From the NCBI RefSeq assembly GCF_004125825.1, contig NZ_QQWI01000005.1, positions 240,414 through 304,413 on the forward strand: a DNA stretch of 64,000 nucleotides. The letters run 5' to 3'. The DNA comes from Fusibacter sp. A1 (GTDB lineage Bacteria > Bacillota > Clostridia > Peptostreptococcales > Acidaminobacteraceae). How positions within the stretch are numbered: the stretch's first letter is position 1; each line of letters begins with the position of its first letter. Positions 53,945 through 63,149 of the stretch are shown here, piece after piece. The translations under genes were made by a program, and so were the position numbers. The notes below the pieces were generated by a model. The model was not told the DNA's origin. It saw only the letters and a program-made list of their open reading frames with translations, and searched no databases.

Positions 53945-55003
53945 TTAATATAGTCCCAATTGCTTGGCTACGTGTTCGGATTCTACTGCGAACTTTTTTA
54001 GTGTCAACTCGTCGATGGTCCTTGTCCTGTACAACTCAAGCAGCGACGCGTCCATGGTCTGCATCCCCATCTTGCTTCCTGTTTGAATGACTGTTTGGAT
54101 CTGGTGCGTTTTGCCTTCTCTGATCAAGTTTCTGATCGCTGGGGTTGCCACCATGATCTCGAGTGCGACCACTCTGCCTAGACCGTTAGCCTTTGGCAAC
54201 AACTGTTGGGATACAACAGCTTCAAGTACAGACGCCAATTGAACGCGTATCTGCTGTTGCTGATGCGGTGGAAAAACGTCGATTACACGGTCGATTGTCT
54301 TAGCGGCTCCGATGGTATGTAATGTAGAAAATACCAGATGGCCTGTTTCTGCTGCTGTAATTGCCGTACTTATGGTTTCTAGGTCGCGCATCTCTCCTAC
54401 TAAAATCACGTCTGGATCTTGTCTTAAAGCAGATCTTAACGCATTAGAAAAACTGTGGGAATCTTGCCCTATTTCGCGTTGATTCACCATACTGCCGCTG
54501 TGCTTATGTAAATATTCTATAGGATCTTCAACTGTGATGATGTGCTCGTGTCTGGTTTGATTAATGGTGTCGATCATTGCAGCAAGCGTTGTAGATTTAC
54601 CGCTTCCTGTTGGTCCTGTCACAAGGATAAGGCCCCTTCTCTTTTCTGTCAATGTTTTCATGATAGGTGGTAGCGACAAGTCATGCATACTTGGTATGGT
54701 TAGCGCGACTACCCTGATTGCGGCGCTATAGGTACCTCGTTGCCGATATACATTCACACGGAAACGACCAAGACCCGGATTGGAATAAGAGAAGTCGAAC
54801 TCACCAAGCTCTTTAAGTTTTGCAAGCTGGCTTGTGCTCATCATCTGGGTGACCAGTTCGTTTGTATCTTCGGGTTTAAGCTTTTCTTCGTTGAGATGCA
54901 TCAACTCACCGTTCACTCTGATGATTATCGGTGAAGCGACCGTGATGTGAACGTCTGATGCTTTTCGATTGATCGCCTGTTCTAAAACATCAAGAATCGT
55001 CAT
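53945..55003 (-). CDS. pilT: Type IV pilus retraction ATPase PilT
   Basis: A 352-aa ATPase with KASDVHITVASPIIIRVNGEL at the N-terminus, split here as KASDVHITV and IIRVNGEL, Walker A GPTGSGKSTT, Asp box IITVEDPIEYLH, Walker B DVILVGEMRDLETIS, His box LVFSTLHT and AIRNLIREGK. It depolymerises pili. It lies 10 nt after pilB. Confidence 0.95.
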   Translation of the reverse strand: MTILDVLEQAINRKASDVHITVASPIIIRVNGELMHLNEEKLKPEDTNELVTQMMSTSQLAKLKELGEFDFSYSNPGLGRFRVNVYRQRGTYSAAIRVVALTIPSMHDLSLPPIMKTLTEKRRGLILVTGPTGSGKSTTLAAMIDTINQTRHEHIITVEDPIEYLHKHSGSMVNQREIGQDSHSFSNALRSALRQDPDVILVGEMRDLETISTAITAAETGHLVFSTLHTIGAAKTIDRVIDVFPPHQQQQIRVQLASVLEAVVSQQLLPKANGLGRVVALEIMVATPAIRNLIREGKTHQIQTVIQTGSKMGMQTMDASLLELYRTRTIDELTLKKFAVESEHVAKQLGLY

Positions 55004-55013
55004 ACTTTTCTCC

Positions 55014-56696
55014 TTAAAGTTCGTAATTATAGGTTACCCTTAACATTTCTTCAACCGATGTAACCCCTTGTAGCACTAAATCCTTACATGAATCATAGAG
55101 TGTCAGCATGCCATTTTGACGCGCCTTGTCTTTAATCACTTCCGAATTCGCGCCCGATGTTATTAAATTTCGAATGTCCCTATCGACCAGAAGCACCTCG
55201 TGAATAGCTGTTCTTCCAAGATATCCAGTCTGGTTACATACGTTACAACCAGAACCCTTGTACAATACAACGCTTTCATGGCTTTCTAAACCCAGAGCTA
55301 AGCGTTCTGTATCAGAAGCCTCGTGAGTGACTGTACATTTAGGACAAATCTTTTTTACAAGACGTTGCGCTAAAATACCAACTGTCGCGGTAGAAACCAA
55401 GAAAGGCTCTATGCCCATATCCACTAGCCTTGTAACAGAGCTTGCCGTATCGTTCGTATGAAGTGTAGACAAGACGATATGGCCTGTGATCGCTGCTCTG
55501 ATAGCTATTTCTGCGGTTTCTGCGTCTCTGATCTCACCGACCATTACGATATCCGGGTCTTGCCGTAGAATCGACCTTAAACCGCTAGCAAACGATAGCC
55601 CAGCCTTATTATTGACTTGCACCTGATTGACACCTTCTAAACGATATTCAACAGGATCTTCAACGGTGATGATGTTTCGGTTGATTCTGTTCAGTTCTTT
55701 TAAAATGGCATAAAGCGTAGTTGTTTTACCACTGCCTGTCGGCCCGGTTACAAGTATGATACCCTCAGGAACCTTAAGTACTCTATTTAATCTATCCAAA
55801 TTGTGTTCAGAAAAACCAAGTTGCTCTTTTGTTGCCACCACGTTGGTTCTGTCAAGTAGTCTGATTACCACTTTCTCGCCATATACGGTTGGTAGTACGG
55901 AGATACGCATATCAATAGGGTGTCCGTCGATAATCGCTTCCACACGTCCATCCTGAGGAATTCTACGTTCGGATATGTTCATTTTTCCCATTATCTTAAT
56001 ACGGGTCACAATCGCCAGGTGGGTATGTCTACCTGGACTCATGATTTCTCTAAGCTCACCATCGATACGGTATCTGATACGCACCTGTTTTTCAAATGGT
56101 TCTATGTGAATGTCACTGGCTTTAGATTTAACCGCCTGGCTGATGATACCGTTTACAAGGCGAACCATTGGTGCATTTGTGACGCCTTCATCTTCAACCA
56201 CAACGTCGTCGCCGTCGCTATCGATCAGCTTTGAGTATTCTTCGGCTGCTTTTTCAGTATCGTCTGCCGAATCATAGTATCTCTCGATAAGCTGCTCGAT
56301 ATCCTTGCTTGGACTGATCACAATTTCAAGTTCAAGACCTGAGGCAATTCTGATATCATCCTTTGCTATCATATCAAGAGGGTCTGCCATTGCAACGACC
56401 AATCGATTGTTTTTAAAACCTATCGGCAACGCCTGATGTCTGAGCGCTAGGCTTTCATTTATTATTTTTGGTACCTTAGGATCTATGTAATAGGAATTCA
56501 GGTCGACATAAGAAATATCGAACTGAAGCTCTAAAACGCTATAAAGCTGCGCTTCTGTAATCAAGTGCTTGTTTAATAGAACTGTTCCTAATTTCAAGTT
56601 ATGTTGTTTTTGCTCTTCTAAGGCTTCGTGAAGTTCGTCTAGTGTAAGATAACCCTGATCTATCAATATGTCGCCTAATCTTTTTTTCTTAATCAT
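55014..56696 (-). CDS. pilB: Type IV pilus extension ATPase PilB with MshEN c-di-GMP domain
   Basis: A 560-aa assembly ATPase. The N-terminus contains a full MshEN domain: motif one at 6-29 (RLG, L11, G15, L22, L26, Q29) and motif two at 35-58 (KLG, L40, L51, L55, Q58), joined by exactly five residues, the arrangement known to bind c-di-GMP. The motor has Walker A GPTGSGKTTT, Walker B DIVMVGEIRDAETAEIA, LSTLHTNDT and a zinc-binding tetra-Cys (CPKCTV; CNVCNQTG). Binding of c-di-GMP should activate pilus extension. Confidence 0.95.
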   Translation of the reverse strand: MIKKKRLGDILIDQGYLTLDELHEALEEQKQHNLKLGTVLLNKHLITEAQLYSVLELQFDISYVDLNSYYIDPKVPKIINESLALRHQALPIGFKNNRLVVAMADPLDMIAKDDIRIASGLELEIVISPSKDIEQLIERYYDSADDTEKAAEEYSKLIDSDGDDVVVEDEGVTNAPMVRLVNGIISQAVKSKASDIHIEPFEKQVRIRYRIDGELREIMSPGRHTHLAIVTRIKIMGKMNISERRIPQDGRVEAIIDGHPIDMRISVLPTVYGEKVVIRLLDRTNVVATKEQLGFSEHNLDRLNRVLKVPEGIILVTGPTGSGKTTTLYAILKELNRINRNIITVEDPVEYRLEGVNQVQVNNKAGLSFASGLRSILRQDPDIVMVGEIRDAETAEIAIRAAITGHIVLSTLHTNDTASSVTRLVDMGIEPFLVSTATVGILAQRLVKKICPKCTVTHEASDTERLALGLESHESVVLYKGSGCNVCNQTGYLGRTAIHEVLLVDRDIRNLITSGANSEVIKDKARQNGMLTLYDSCKDLVLQGVTSVEEMLRVTYNYEL

Positions 56697-56714
56697 ATAT
56701 GTCCCCTATCAAGG

Positions 56715-57464
56715 TTATAAAATAGCTTGTAAGATCGTTGGATAAAACAATACTGAAAGTAGAATGCCTAGACTCAAGAAAGGTCCAAACGCGACTGCAT
56801 CCTTTACTTTTTTTAGTTTAAACAGTAGTAGTACACTCACAAATATGCCGGATGTCGTAAAGGCAATCAAGTAGGCTGATATAACAGCAATCGGACCAAT
56901 AAGAAGACCTGAAAAAAACATCAGCTTCAAATCACCCATACCCATGATCTCTACCTTTAAGAATACTCCAACCACAACCAGAAATAAGATGAATCCACCA
57001 CCGTAAAGTCCTCCCAAAAGAAACATTCTAAGAGAAATTTGTCCAACAATCAAGTTGATTACAGCTAGTACACCGATACTCAAGTTTAAGGAATTAGGTA
57101 TGATCTTGTGGTCGATATCGATAAACGTGACGCATATCAGCATAGATGATAATACCATTACTATAAAGGAGTTTAGGGATAATCCATATACCATATATGC
57201 AATGATATAGACTATTCCATTCAAGCCTTCAATTAAAGGATATCTAATGGAATACGGCTGACCGCAGTGTCTGCATTTTCCTCTAAAGATCAAATAGCTA
57301 AAAACAGGTATTAGGTCTAAAGGTTTTAGTTCTGTATGGCAGCTACCACATTGCGACCTTGGAGCGACGATGCTTTTATTTAGCGGTAATCTATAAATCA
57401 CAACGTTTAAAAAGCTGCCGATTACGATTCCGTATACACCAATGAATAGGATTGCTAAGATCAA
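56715..57464 (-). CDS. pilD: Bifunctional prepilin peptidase/N-methyltransferase PilD
   Basis: A 249-aa polytopic membrane enzyme with the zinc-binding CxxC pair (CGSCH and CRHCG, 21 residues apart), GSFLNVVIYRLP at the start, and both A24 catalytic aspartates (TFIDIDHKIIPN and MGMGDLKLMF). It cleaves and N-methylates prepilins. It is the first gene of the riboswitch-controlled pil operon. Confidence 0.94.
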   Translation of the reverse strand: MILAILFIGVYGIVIGSFLNVVIYRLPLNKSIVAPRSQCGSCHTELKPLDLIPVFSYLIFRGKCRHCGQPYSIRYPLIEGLNGIVYIIAYMVYGLSLNSFIVMVLSSMLICVTFIDIDHKIIPNSLNLSIGVLAVINLIVGQISLRMFLLGGLYGGGFILFLVVVGVFLKVEIMGMGDLKLMFFSGLLIGPIAVISAYLIAFTTSGIFVSVLLLFKLKKVKDAVAFGPFLSLGILLSVLFYPTILQAIL

Positions 57465-57579
57465 AGTTGAACCCCCGATGAATTATGTTTTAATTGTAAT
57501 AAGTACTTCTAATTATAATGCTATTGCATCTTTCTTACAACTCAAATGGTAAAAATAAACCATTTTATCCATGAAATGA

Positions 57580-57622
57580 CGCAAAAAATAAAATCGGCTG
57601 CAGTAATAACACTGCAGCCGAT
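57580..57622 (-). terminator. Riboswitch expression-platform terminator
   Basis: A perfect 11-bp stem ATCGGCTGCAG (57593-57603) / CTGCAGCCGAT (57612-57622) with an 8-nt loop and ATTTTATTTTTT after it on the minus strand. Its first strand is also the 3' strand of the c-di-GMP aptamer, so aptamer folding and the terminator exclude each other. Confidence 0.88.
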
Positions 57623-57690
57623 CGATCATAGCGAACTCGCCTTAGACTCAAGCTTTGCGTCCTACGTTTTCACGTAGTTTGCCTAAATAT
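57600..57690 (-). promoter_or_regulatory. c-di-GMP-I (GEMM) riboswitch upstream of pilDBTCA
   Basis: The minus strand reads AGGCAAAC, then the hairpin CTACGT-GAAA-ACGTAG with a GNRA tetraloop, GGACGCAAAGC, the tetraloop-receptor halves TCTAAGG and CTATGA, and CGGCTGC. These are the conserved elements of the GEMM-I aptamer in the correct order and spacing. The outer part of P1 is short: GCA pairs with TGC, but flanking pairs are poor. The 3' strand forms the 5' arm of the terminator, so bound c-di-GMP should prevent termination (an ON switch). The leader runs 110 nt further to pilD. Confidence 0.88.
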
Positions 57691-57726
57691 TTGTTTGATA
57701 TTTAACTACTTACAGTATAAAACAAA

Positions 57727-57732
57727 TTATAC
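57727..57732 (-). promoter_or_regulatory. Candidate -10 element for the pil operon
   Basis: Perfect TATAAT on the minus strand between udk and the riboswitch; no convincing -35. Transcription would start near 57720, just upstream of the aptamer. Confidence 0.4.
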
Positions 57733-57748
57733 ATTAAGTAAATCCTTT

Positions 57749-58372
57749 TTATATTGATTTCATCAACTGAGTTCTGATTGTAGCAACCATTACATCGATT
57801 GCTACTCTATTGAATCCACCTTCTGGAATGATGATGTCAGCGTATTTCTTGCTTGGTTCGATAAAGAGCTCATGAGCCGGTTTAACAGTCAACATGTATT
57901 GGTGAATCACAGAGTCTAGCGTTCTTCCACGTTCCTCGATATCCCTTTTGATTCTTCTTACGATTCTCAGGTCGGAATCGGTATCGACGAAGATCTTAAT
58001 ATCCAGTTGCTCTCTAAGTCTTTCATCCTCAAGCAGCATAATGCCTTCTACGATGATGATGTCTCGCGGTTCAACCTTTAAACGGTTGGAGCTGCGAGTA
58101 TGTTCAGAAAAATCATACATTGGTTTCATGATTGGTTTTCCGGCCTTTAGCGTCTTGATATGCTCGATTAAAAGCTCAGTATCAAAAGCAAGCGGATGGT
58201 CGTAATTTGTTTTTATACGCTCACTCATCGACAAATGAGATTGATCCTTATAATAGGCATCTTGTTCCAGTATGGCGATCTTCTTTTCGGGTACAGATTC
58301 AAAAATTGATTTAGCTACTGTACTTTTTCCAGAACCAGAACCTCCGGTTATTCCAATCACGAGTGGTTTCAT
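57749..58372 (-). CDS. udk: Uridine kinase
   Basis: Phosphorylates uridine and cytidine in pyrimidine salvage. P-loop [37 protein letters not shown] and [16 protein letters not shown] are hallmarks. Length 207 aa is typical. It lies 3 nt after the U32 gene, as in Bacillus. Confidence 0.95.
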   Translation of the reverse strand: MKPLVIGITGGSGSGKSTVAKSIFESVPEKKIAILEQDAYYKDQSHLSMSERIKTNYDHPLAFDTELLIEHIKTLKAGKPIMKPMYDFSEHTRSSNRLKVEPRDIIIVEGIMLLEDERLREQLDIKIFVDTDSDLRIVRRIKRDIEERGRTLDSVIHQYMLTVKPAHELFIEPSKKYADIIIPEGGFNRVAIDVMVATIRTQLMKSI

Positions 58373-58375
58373 GTG

Positions 58376-59605
58376 TTATTCTCCCTTTTGTTTTCTAATG
58401 ATATCAAGCGGTTTGACAGGTTGCTCCATTTTAATATATATTGTTTGCTGCGCGTGTGGAGCTACTTCGATTGGCGCATGATTCTTATCATACATTTCTG
58501 TAATCACTTGGGTATACCCAAAATAATCAGGTCCTATGATTTCTATCTCATCATTGATAAAAATTCTATTACGCTGTTCAATTTCAGCAAGTCCTGTCGA
58601 TTCATCGTATGATTTTACAACACCTGCAAAATCATACTCTCTGATGTAAGCGCTCGAACTATAAAGCTGCGATTCAAGACCTGCTTTTTCTTGATAAAAA
58701 CCTGTTGTGAATTCACGATGACTCGCCTTTTCAATCTCATCGATCCATTCTTTCTTAAACGTATAATTCTCAGGATCCTTATAATACGTATCAATCGCCT
58801 CGCGATAGACTCGCACGACATTCGCTACGTAGTACACGCTCTTCGAGCGACCTTCGATCTTAAGACTGTCAAGTCCTGAGTTGATGAGTTCTGGAATAAA
58901 CTCGATCATGCAAAGGTCTTTCGAATTGAAGAAGTAGGTCCCGCCTTCGTCTTCTGTAACCGGGAAATACTCGCCAGGTCTTGTTTCTTCGACTAAGTGG
59001 TACTTCCATCTGCAAGGATGAGAACATTCGCCTTTGTTGGCATTTCTTCCTGACATATAGTTGGATATCAAGCATCTACCCGAATAGGAAATACACATGG
59101 CTCCATGGACAAAGGATTCCAGTTCTAAGGTATCAGGTGTATTTTCCTTAATTTCAGCTATCTCTTCAAATGAAAGTTCTCTCGCAAGGATGACTCTTTT
59201 TATCCCCTGCTCGTGCCAGAACCTTGCACTCATGTAGTTGGTATTGTTTGCTTGAGTGCTTAAGTGAATCTCGGCATCAGGCATTTTTTCTTTGATGAAC
59301 ATAAACGTTCCGGGATCGGACAGAATGAACGCGTCAAAAGGAATGTCTTTTATCATTTCAATATAATGGTTAAGCTCGTTCAAGTCTTCGTTATGAGGAA
59401 TGATATTTAGTGTAAGGAAGACCTTTTTTCCTCTTGAATGGGCGTATTCGATCCCTTCAAGCATTTGCTCTTCATTGAAGTTTCTCGAACTTGCTCTAAG
59501 CCCAAAAACTTCTCCGCCGATATAAACCGCATCAGCACCATAGTTGATTGCAAATTTCAGTTTATCCAGGTCACCCGCAGGTGCCAACAATTCAATTTTT
59601 TTCAT
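58376..59605 (-). CDS. U32 family protein (TrhP-like tRNA uridine hydroxylase)
   Basis: A 409-aa peptidase-U32 family protein. Key segments: LAPAGDLDKLKFAINYGADA at the start, ESFVHGAMCISYSGRCL, and Cys residues in GECSHPCRW for the expected Fe-S cluster. Relatives (YrrO/YegQ) hydroxylate tRNA U34 with a prephenate-derived group. The next gene upstream, trmR, methylates the product, which supports this role. Confidence 0.88.
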   Translation of the reverse strand: MKKIELLAPAGDLDKLKFAINYGADAVYIGGEVFGLRASSRNFNEEQMLEGIEYAHSRGKKVFLTLNIIPHNEDLNELNHYIEMIKDIPFDAFILSDPGTFMFIKEKMPDAEIHLSTQANNTNYMSARFWHEQGIKRVILARELSFEEIAEIKENTPDTLELESFVHGAMCISYSGRCLISNYMSGRNANKGECSHPCRWKYHLVEETRPGEYFPVTEDEGGTYFFNSKDLCMIEFIPELINSGLDSLKIEGRSKSVYYVANVVRVYREAIDTYYKDPENYTFKKEWIDEIEKASHREFTTGFYQEKAGLESQLYSSSAYIREYDFAGVVKSYDESTGLAEIEQRNRIFINDEIEIIGPDYFGYTQVITEMYDKNHAPIEVAPHAQQTIYIKMEQPVKPLDIIRKQKGE

Positions 59606-59607
59606 GG

Positions 59608-60252
59608 TTAATCCTTTCTGATTGAGAGCATAATGCCGTCCCCAACGGTCATTAATGAACTATAAAAACCCTTGTGATTCGACGTATAATCTACAAAGGC
59701 GTTCAAACGGGTATAAATCGTCTTTTGCCTTCTGGCAAATGGAAGCCCCGCTGTTATTCCTTTAAAAAGTACATTATCCGTCAGTATCATACCCCCGGAT
59801 GCGACCAACCTTTCAGCTTTGTGAAAATAATCAAGGTATTGCCCTTTGGCAGCATCTATAAATATAAAATCAAACGTTTGACCTTGCTCGACTAGCGTCG
59901 ACATCACTTCTGATGCGTCGCCTAAATACTGCTGTACACGGTCCGTCAGATTTAAACTTTTAAAATGATTACGCGCGACTTCGTAGCTTTTTTCACTGAT
60001 TTCTATCGTGGTCAAATGGGCACCACAGTTCAACAGCATCAGACTGCCTGAAAATCCGATGGCGGTACCGACCTCAAGAATACGTGTCGGCCTTTTTAAG
60101 ATGATTTGTGTACGCAAAAAAGCAGCCGCATCATTGGTGATGATCGGCACTTTTTCTTTAAGCCCAAGTTCTCTGATTGCGACAAGCTGAGGCTCGATGT
60201 AATTCATTTTTTTATCTACATAAGTTAAGACGTGATCGTCGATATAGCTCAT
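59608..60252 (-). CDS. trmR: tRNA 5-hydroxyuridine methyltransferase (YrrM/TrmR)
   Basis: A 214-aa SAM-dependent O-methyltransferase (ILEVGTAIGFSGSLML; FDFIFIDAAKGQYLDYF; ILTDNVLFKG). In Bacillus TrmR converts ho5U34 to mo5U34 in tRNA, and its gene neighbours are the U32 genes, as here. Confidence 0.9.
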   Translation of the reverse strand: MSYIDDHVLTYVDKKMNYIEPQLVAIRELGLKEKVPIITNDAAAFLRTQIILKRPTRILEVGTAIGFSGSLMLLNCGAHLTTIEISEKSYEVARNHFKSLNLTDRVQQYLGDASEVMSTLVEQGQTFDFIFIDAAKGQYLDYFHKAERLVASGGMILTDNVLFKGITAGLPFARRQKTIYTRLNAFVDYTSNHKGFYSSLMTVGDGIMLSIRKD

Positions 60253-60259
60253 TTTGCAC

Positions 60260-61279
60260 CTACTGCCCTAATTTTTGCTCAGCTTCAGCCTTTGCTTTTA
60301 AATGTTGATTGTAAGTCGTGCTAAAACTATGTTTACCATCATTGTCACCAGATACCACAAAATAGAGATAGTCGGTATCCGCAGGATAAAGCACTGCGTT
60401 TATTGCTTCTTTATCAGGTGAAGCGATTGGCGCAGGTGGTAAACCTGTGTACATATAGGTGTTGAAGGGAGAATCGATTTCTAGGTCAGCGAAAAGTATC
60501 TTATCTTTTCTTTCTTGCAGCTCGTACTGGATCGTAGCACAAGATTCCAGCTTTTGGCCGATGTTAAGTCTGTTGTGAAACACACTCGCAATAATAGCAA
60601 GCTCCTCTTCGACCTTACATTCCCTTTCAACAATAGAAGCTAAAGTGATTGCCTCATTGATCGATAAACCAAGATCCAACGTGCGTTTGTAAAACTCATC
60701 TGTATAGATTTTGTCAAACTGGTCCAGCATGGCTTTCAAAATAGCGAGTTCGTCACTACCAGCTCTTAACTCGTAGGTCGCTGGATATAAGAATCCTTCT
60801 AACCTAAATTTATAGGTTCTGTCTGGCTCTATGAATCTATAGTCAAATTCATAGTTTTCGGCAAGGTCCATAAAGACATCCCTATCAATCAGACCTTCTT
60901 TTTCCAACCTATCGACGATCATCGAAAACTCATATCCTTCTGGAATGGTAAACTTGAATGTTTCGATATATACCTCTCCTTTTGCAAGCTTAGTGATGAT
61001 TTCTTCAGAAGACATCGCCTTTGACAACATGTAATCACCTGCCTGCAGCTTGCCGTCTACTTCTTTTTCTTGAACAAGCATTTTAAATGCCCAGTCCGCT
61101 TTTATGAGTTCGGATTCCATCAAGAGGGCTCCGATCCTCTTTGTGGTCGCTCCTTTTGGAACAGTAAATAAGATCTCTGCATTGTCGGTTGGATCCACAG
61201 CGGCTGAATACTCTTGAACATCACAGCCGCTTAATAGAATAACCAGCAGGATCATTAGGAACATGCTATATTTTTTCAT
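60260..61279 (-). CDS. mltG: Endolytic murein transglycosylase MltG, predicted lipoprotein
   Basis: A 339-aa protein that cuts nascent peptidoglycan strands. It has the YceG/MltG fold with the catalytic Glu in TLASIVERECKVEEE, then IASVFHNRLNIGQKLESCAT and NTYMYTGLPPAPIASP. The N-terminus is a lipoprotein signal peptide (MKKYSMFLMILLVILLSGC) with lipobox LLSGC, whereas most MltG proteins have a simple membrane anchor. Confidence 0.93.
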   Translation of the reverse strand: MKKYSMFLMILLVILLSGCDVQEYSAAVDPTDNAEILFTVPKGATTKRIGALLMESELIKADWAFKMLVQEKEVDGKLQAGDYMLSKAMSSEEIITKLAKGEVYIETFKFTIPEGYEFSMIVDRLEKEGLIDRDVFMDLAENYEFDYRFIEPDRTYKFRLEGFLYPATYELRAGSDELAILKAMLDQFDKIYTDEFYKRTLDLGLSINEAITLASIVERECKVEEELAIIASVFHNRLNIGQKLESCATIQYELQERKDKILFADLEIDSPFNTYMYTGLPPAPIASPDKEAINAVLYPADTDYLYFVVSGDNDGKHSFSTTYNQHLKAKAEAEQKLGQ

Positions 61280-61361
61280 GAATTTCTCCCTGTCGATTTG
61301 CTAAACACCTAAAGTATATTATACGACAGAATGCTAGGGTTTTCAATTAAATTGACACCAT

Positions 61362-61392
61362 AAAAAAACAGCATCGCAAGCGATGCTGTTTT
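61362..61392 (-). terminator. Terminator after rnj
   Basis: A 13-bp perfect stem AAAACAGCATCGC (61365-61377) / GCGATGCTGTTTT (61380-61392) with a 2-nt spacer and TTTTTTTATGG on the minus strand. Confidence 0.88.
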
Positions 61393-61398
61393 AAAAGA

Positions 61399-63084
61399 CT
61401 ATTTGTTAGACACACTCTTATCGGCAGGAACTTCCATGATAACCGGAAGTATCATCGGCCTACGTCTCATTTCTTGATAAATATGTTCACTAAGCTCGTT
61501 TTTGACTTTGGATTTGATCGTCGACCATTCCTTGACACCACGATCTTGCAAACGTGTGACGACATTTTCAAGTTTTGTCTTTGCTCCTTTTAAGAAGACT
61601 TCAGATTCTCTTACATAAACAAAACCTCTTGAGATAAGATCAGGTCCTGCAACGATCTTGCCGTTAGTATCCATTGACATGATTACCATGATCAGGCCTT
61701 CTTCAGAAAGGATTCTACGATCCCTTAAGACGATGTTACCTACATCACCCACACCCAGTCCGTCAATAAGTGTAGGACCAGCTTCAACCTTGCCTACAAC
61801 TGCTGCGGATTCTTTAGTGAACTCGAGCACATCGCCATTGGCAATGATGAAGATGTCATCTCTGCTCATACCCATTCTTTGAGCCAGTAGTGAATGCTGC
61901 ATAAGATGCGCATACTCACCGTGAACAGGAACGAAGAATTTTGGTCGAACAAGTGAATGAATCAGTTTTAGCTCTTCTTGACAAGCGTGTCCCGATACGT
62001 GGACATCAGCAAGAGAGTTATAAATAACATTAGCACCCTGTTCAAATAGTTTGTTGATGACTTTGTTCACGCTTTTTTCGTTACCTGGTATCGGTGTAGA
62101 AGAAAGGATTACCATGTCACCGTTTCTAATTTGCATAGCAAAGTGATCTTTATTTGCCATTCTTGTCAGTGCCGACATCGGTTCGCCCTGCGATCCGGTC
62201 GTTACTACGCATATTTCATTGTCAGGATACCCGTGGATATCCTCAACATCAATAAGCATGCCTGTCGGTATGTTCAAATAGCCGTTATCAGCAGCTACTT
62301 GTGATGTGTTCAGCATACTTCTTCCAGAAAAGGCGACTTTTCTGTTGTTGGCATGTGCCGCATTAACGATTTGCTGGATACGGTGTACATTAGATGCGAA
62401 ACTGGCAACAATGATTCTTGCCTGATCAGCATGTCTGAACAGCGTTTCAAAGGTATCTCCAACACTGGACTCACTCATCGTGTAGCCTTTTCTGTCTGCA
62501 TTGGTTGAATCAGCAAACAAAGCAAGTACACCTTTTGCGCCAAGATCGGCAAACTTTTGTAAATTGATTGGATCATTGTCAATAGGAGTAAAGTCGATTT
62601 TAAAGTCTCCTGTATGGATTACTCTACCGATCGGCGATTCGATACAAAGCGAAACCGCATCAGGAATACTGTGACTCACACGGATAAAATCGATTGTGAA
62701 TGAGCCAAGACCGACCTTGTTATCAGGCTTAACCGTGATAAGCGTTGGCATCTTGATCGATTTGTGCTCAGAAAGCTTTCTTTCGATAAGCGCCAGTGTC
62801 AGCTTTGTCGCATAGATCGGCACGTTCATCTCCCGTAAAAGATATGGAATAGCGCCGATGTGGTCCTCGTGACCGTGTGTGATGAACACACCTTTGATTT
62901 TTTCTTTGTTCTCAATTAAGTAATTCAGGTTTGGTATGACTACATCGATACCAAGCATGTCTTCCTCAGGGAACTTTAACCCGCAATCTACTACAATAAT
63001 TTCATTACCGTATTGGTAAGCTGTCATATTCTTACCGATTTCGTTTAAACCACCCAGAGGAATAACTTTTAACGTTCTCTTCAT
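61399..63084 (-). CDS. rnj: Ribonuclease J
   Basis: 5'-3' exo/endoribonuclease for mRNA decay and rRNA processing. The metallo-beta-lactamase motif HGHEDHIGAIPYLL is intact, with ADSTNADRKGYTMSE, a beta-CASP region (VTTGSQGEPMSALTRMA) and the VHVSGHACQEEL motif. Length 561 aa is typical. With rny at the other end, the window holds both main RNA-decay nucleases of this lineage. Confidence 0.95.
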   Translation of the reverse strand: MKRTLKVIPLGGLNEIGKNMTAYQYGNEIIVVDCGLKFPEEDMLGIDVVIPNLNYLIENKEKIKGVFITHGHEDHIGAIPYLLREMNVPIYATKLTLALIERKLSEHKSIKMPTLITVKPDNKVGLGSFTIDFIRVSHSIPDAVSLCIESPIGRVIHTGDFKIDFTPIDNDPINLQKFADLGAKGVLALFADSTNADRKGYTMSESSVGDTFETLFRHADQARIIVASFASNVHRIQQIVNAAHANNRKVAFSGRSMLNTSQVAADNGYLNIPTGMLIDVEDIHGYPDNEICVVTTGSQGEPMSALTRMANKDHFAMQIRNGDMVILSSTPIPGNEKSVNKVINKLFEQGANVIYNSLADVHVSGHACQEELKLIHSLVRPKFFVPVHGEYAHLMQHSLLAQRMGMSRDDIFIIANGDVLEFTKESAAVVGKVEAGPTLIDGLGVGDVGNIVLRDRRILSEEGLIMVIMSMDTNGKIVAGPDLISRGFVYVRESEVFLKGAKTKLENVVTRLQDRGVKEWSTIKSKVKNELSEHIYQEMRRRPMILPVIMEVPADKSVSNK

Positions 63085-63104
63085 TTTAATTCCTCCTAAT
63101 TATT

Positions 63105-63142
63105 TTCAAAAAAATTGAACCCAGGTTAATAATCACCTGGGT
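63105..63142 (-). terminator. Terminator after fur
   Basis: Stem ACCCAGGT (63119-63126) / ACCTGGGT (63135-63142), with TTCAATTTTTTT on the minus strand. Confidence 0.8.
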
Positions 63143-63149
63143 CTTCTGA

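Noticed and set aside
57593..57622. Simple terminator of udk
   Set aside because: It may also end udk transcripts, but its first arm is the aptamer 3' strand of the GEMM riboswitch, so it is better read as the expression platform of the pil operon.
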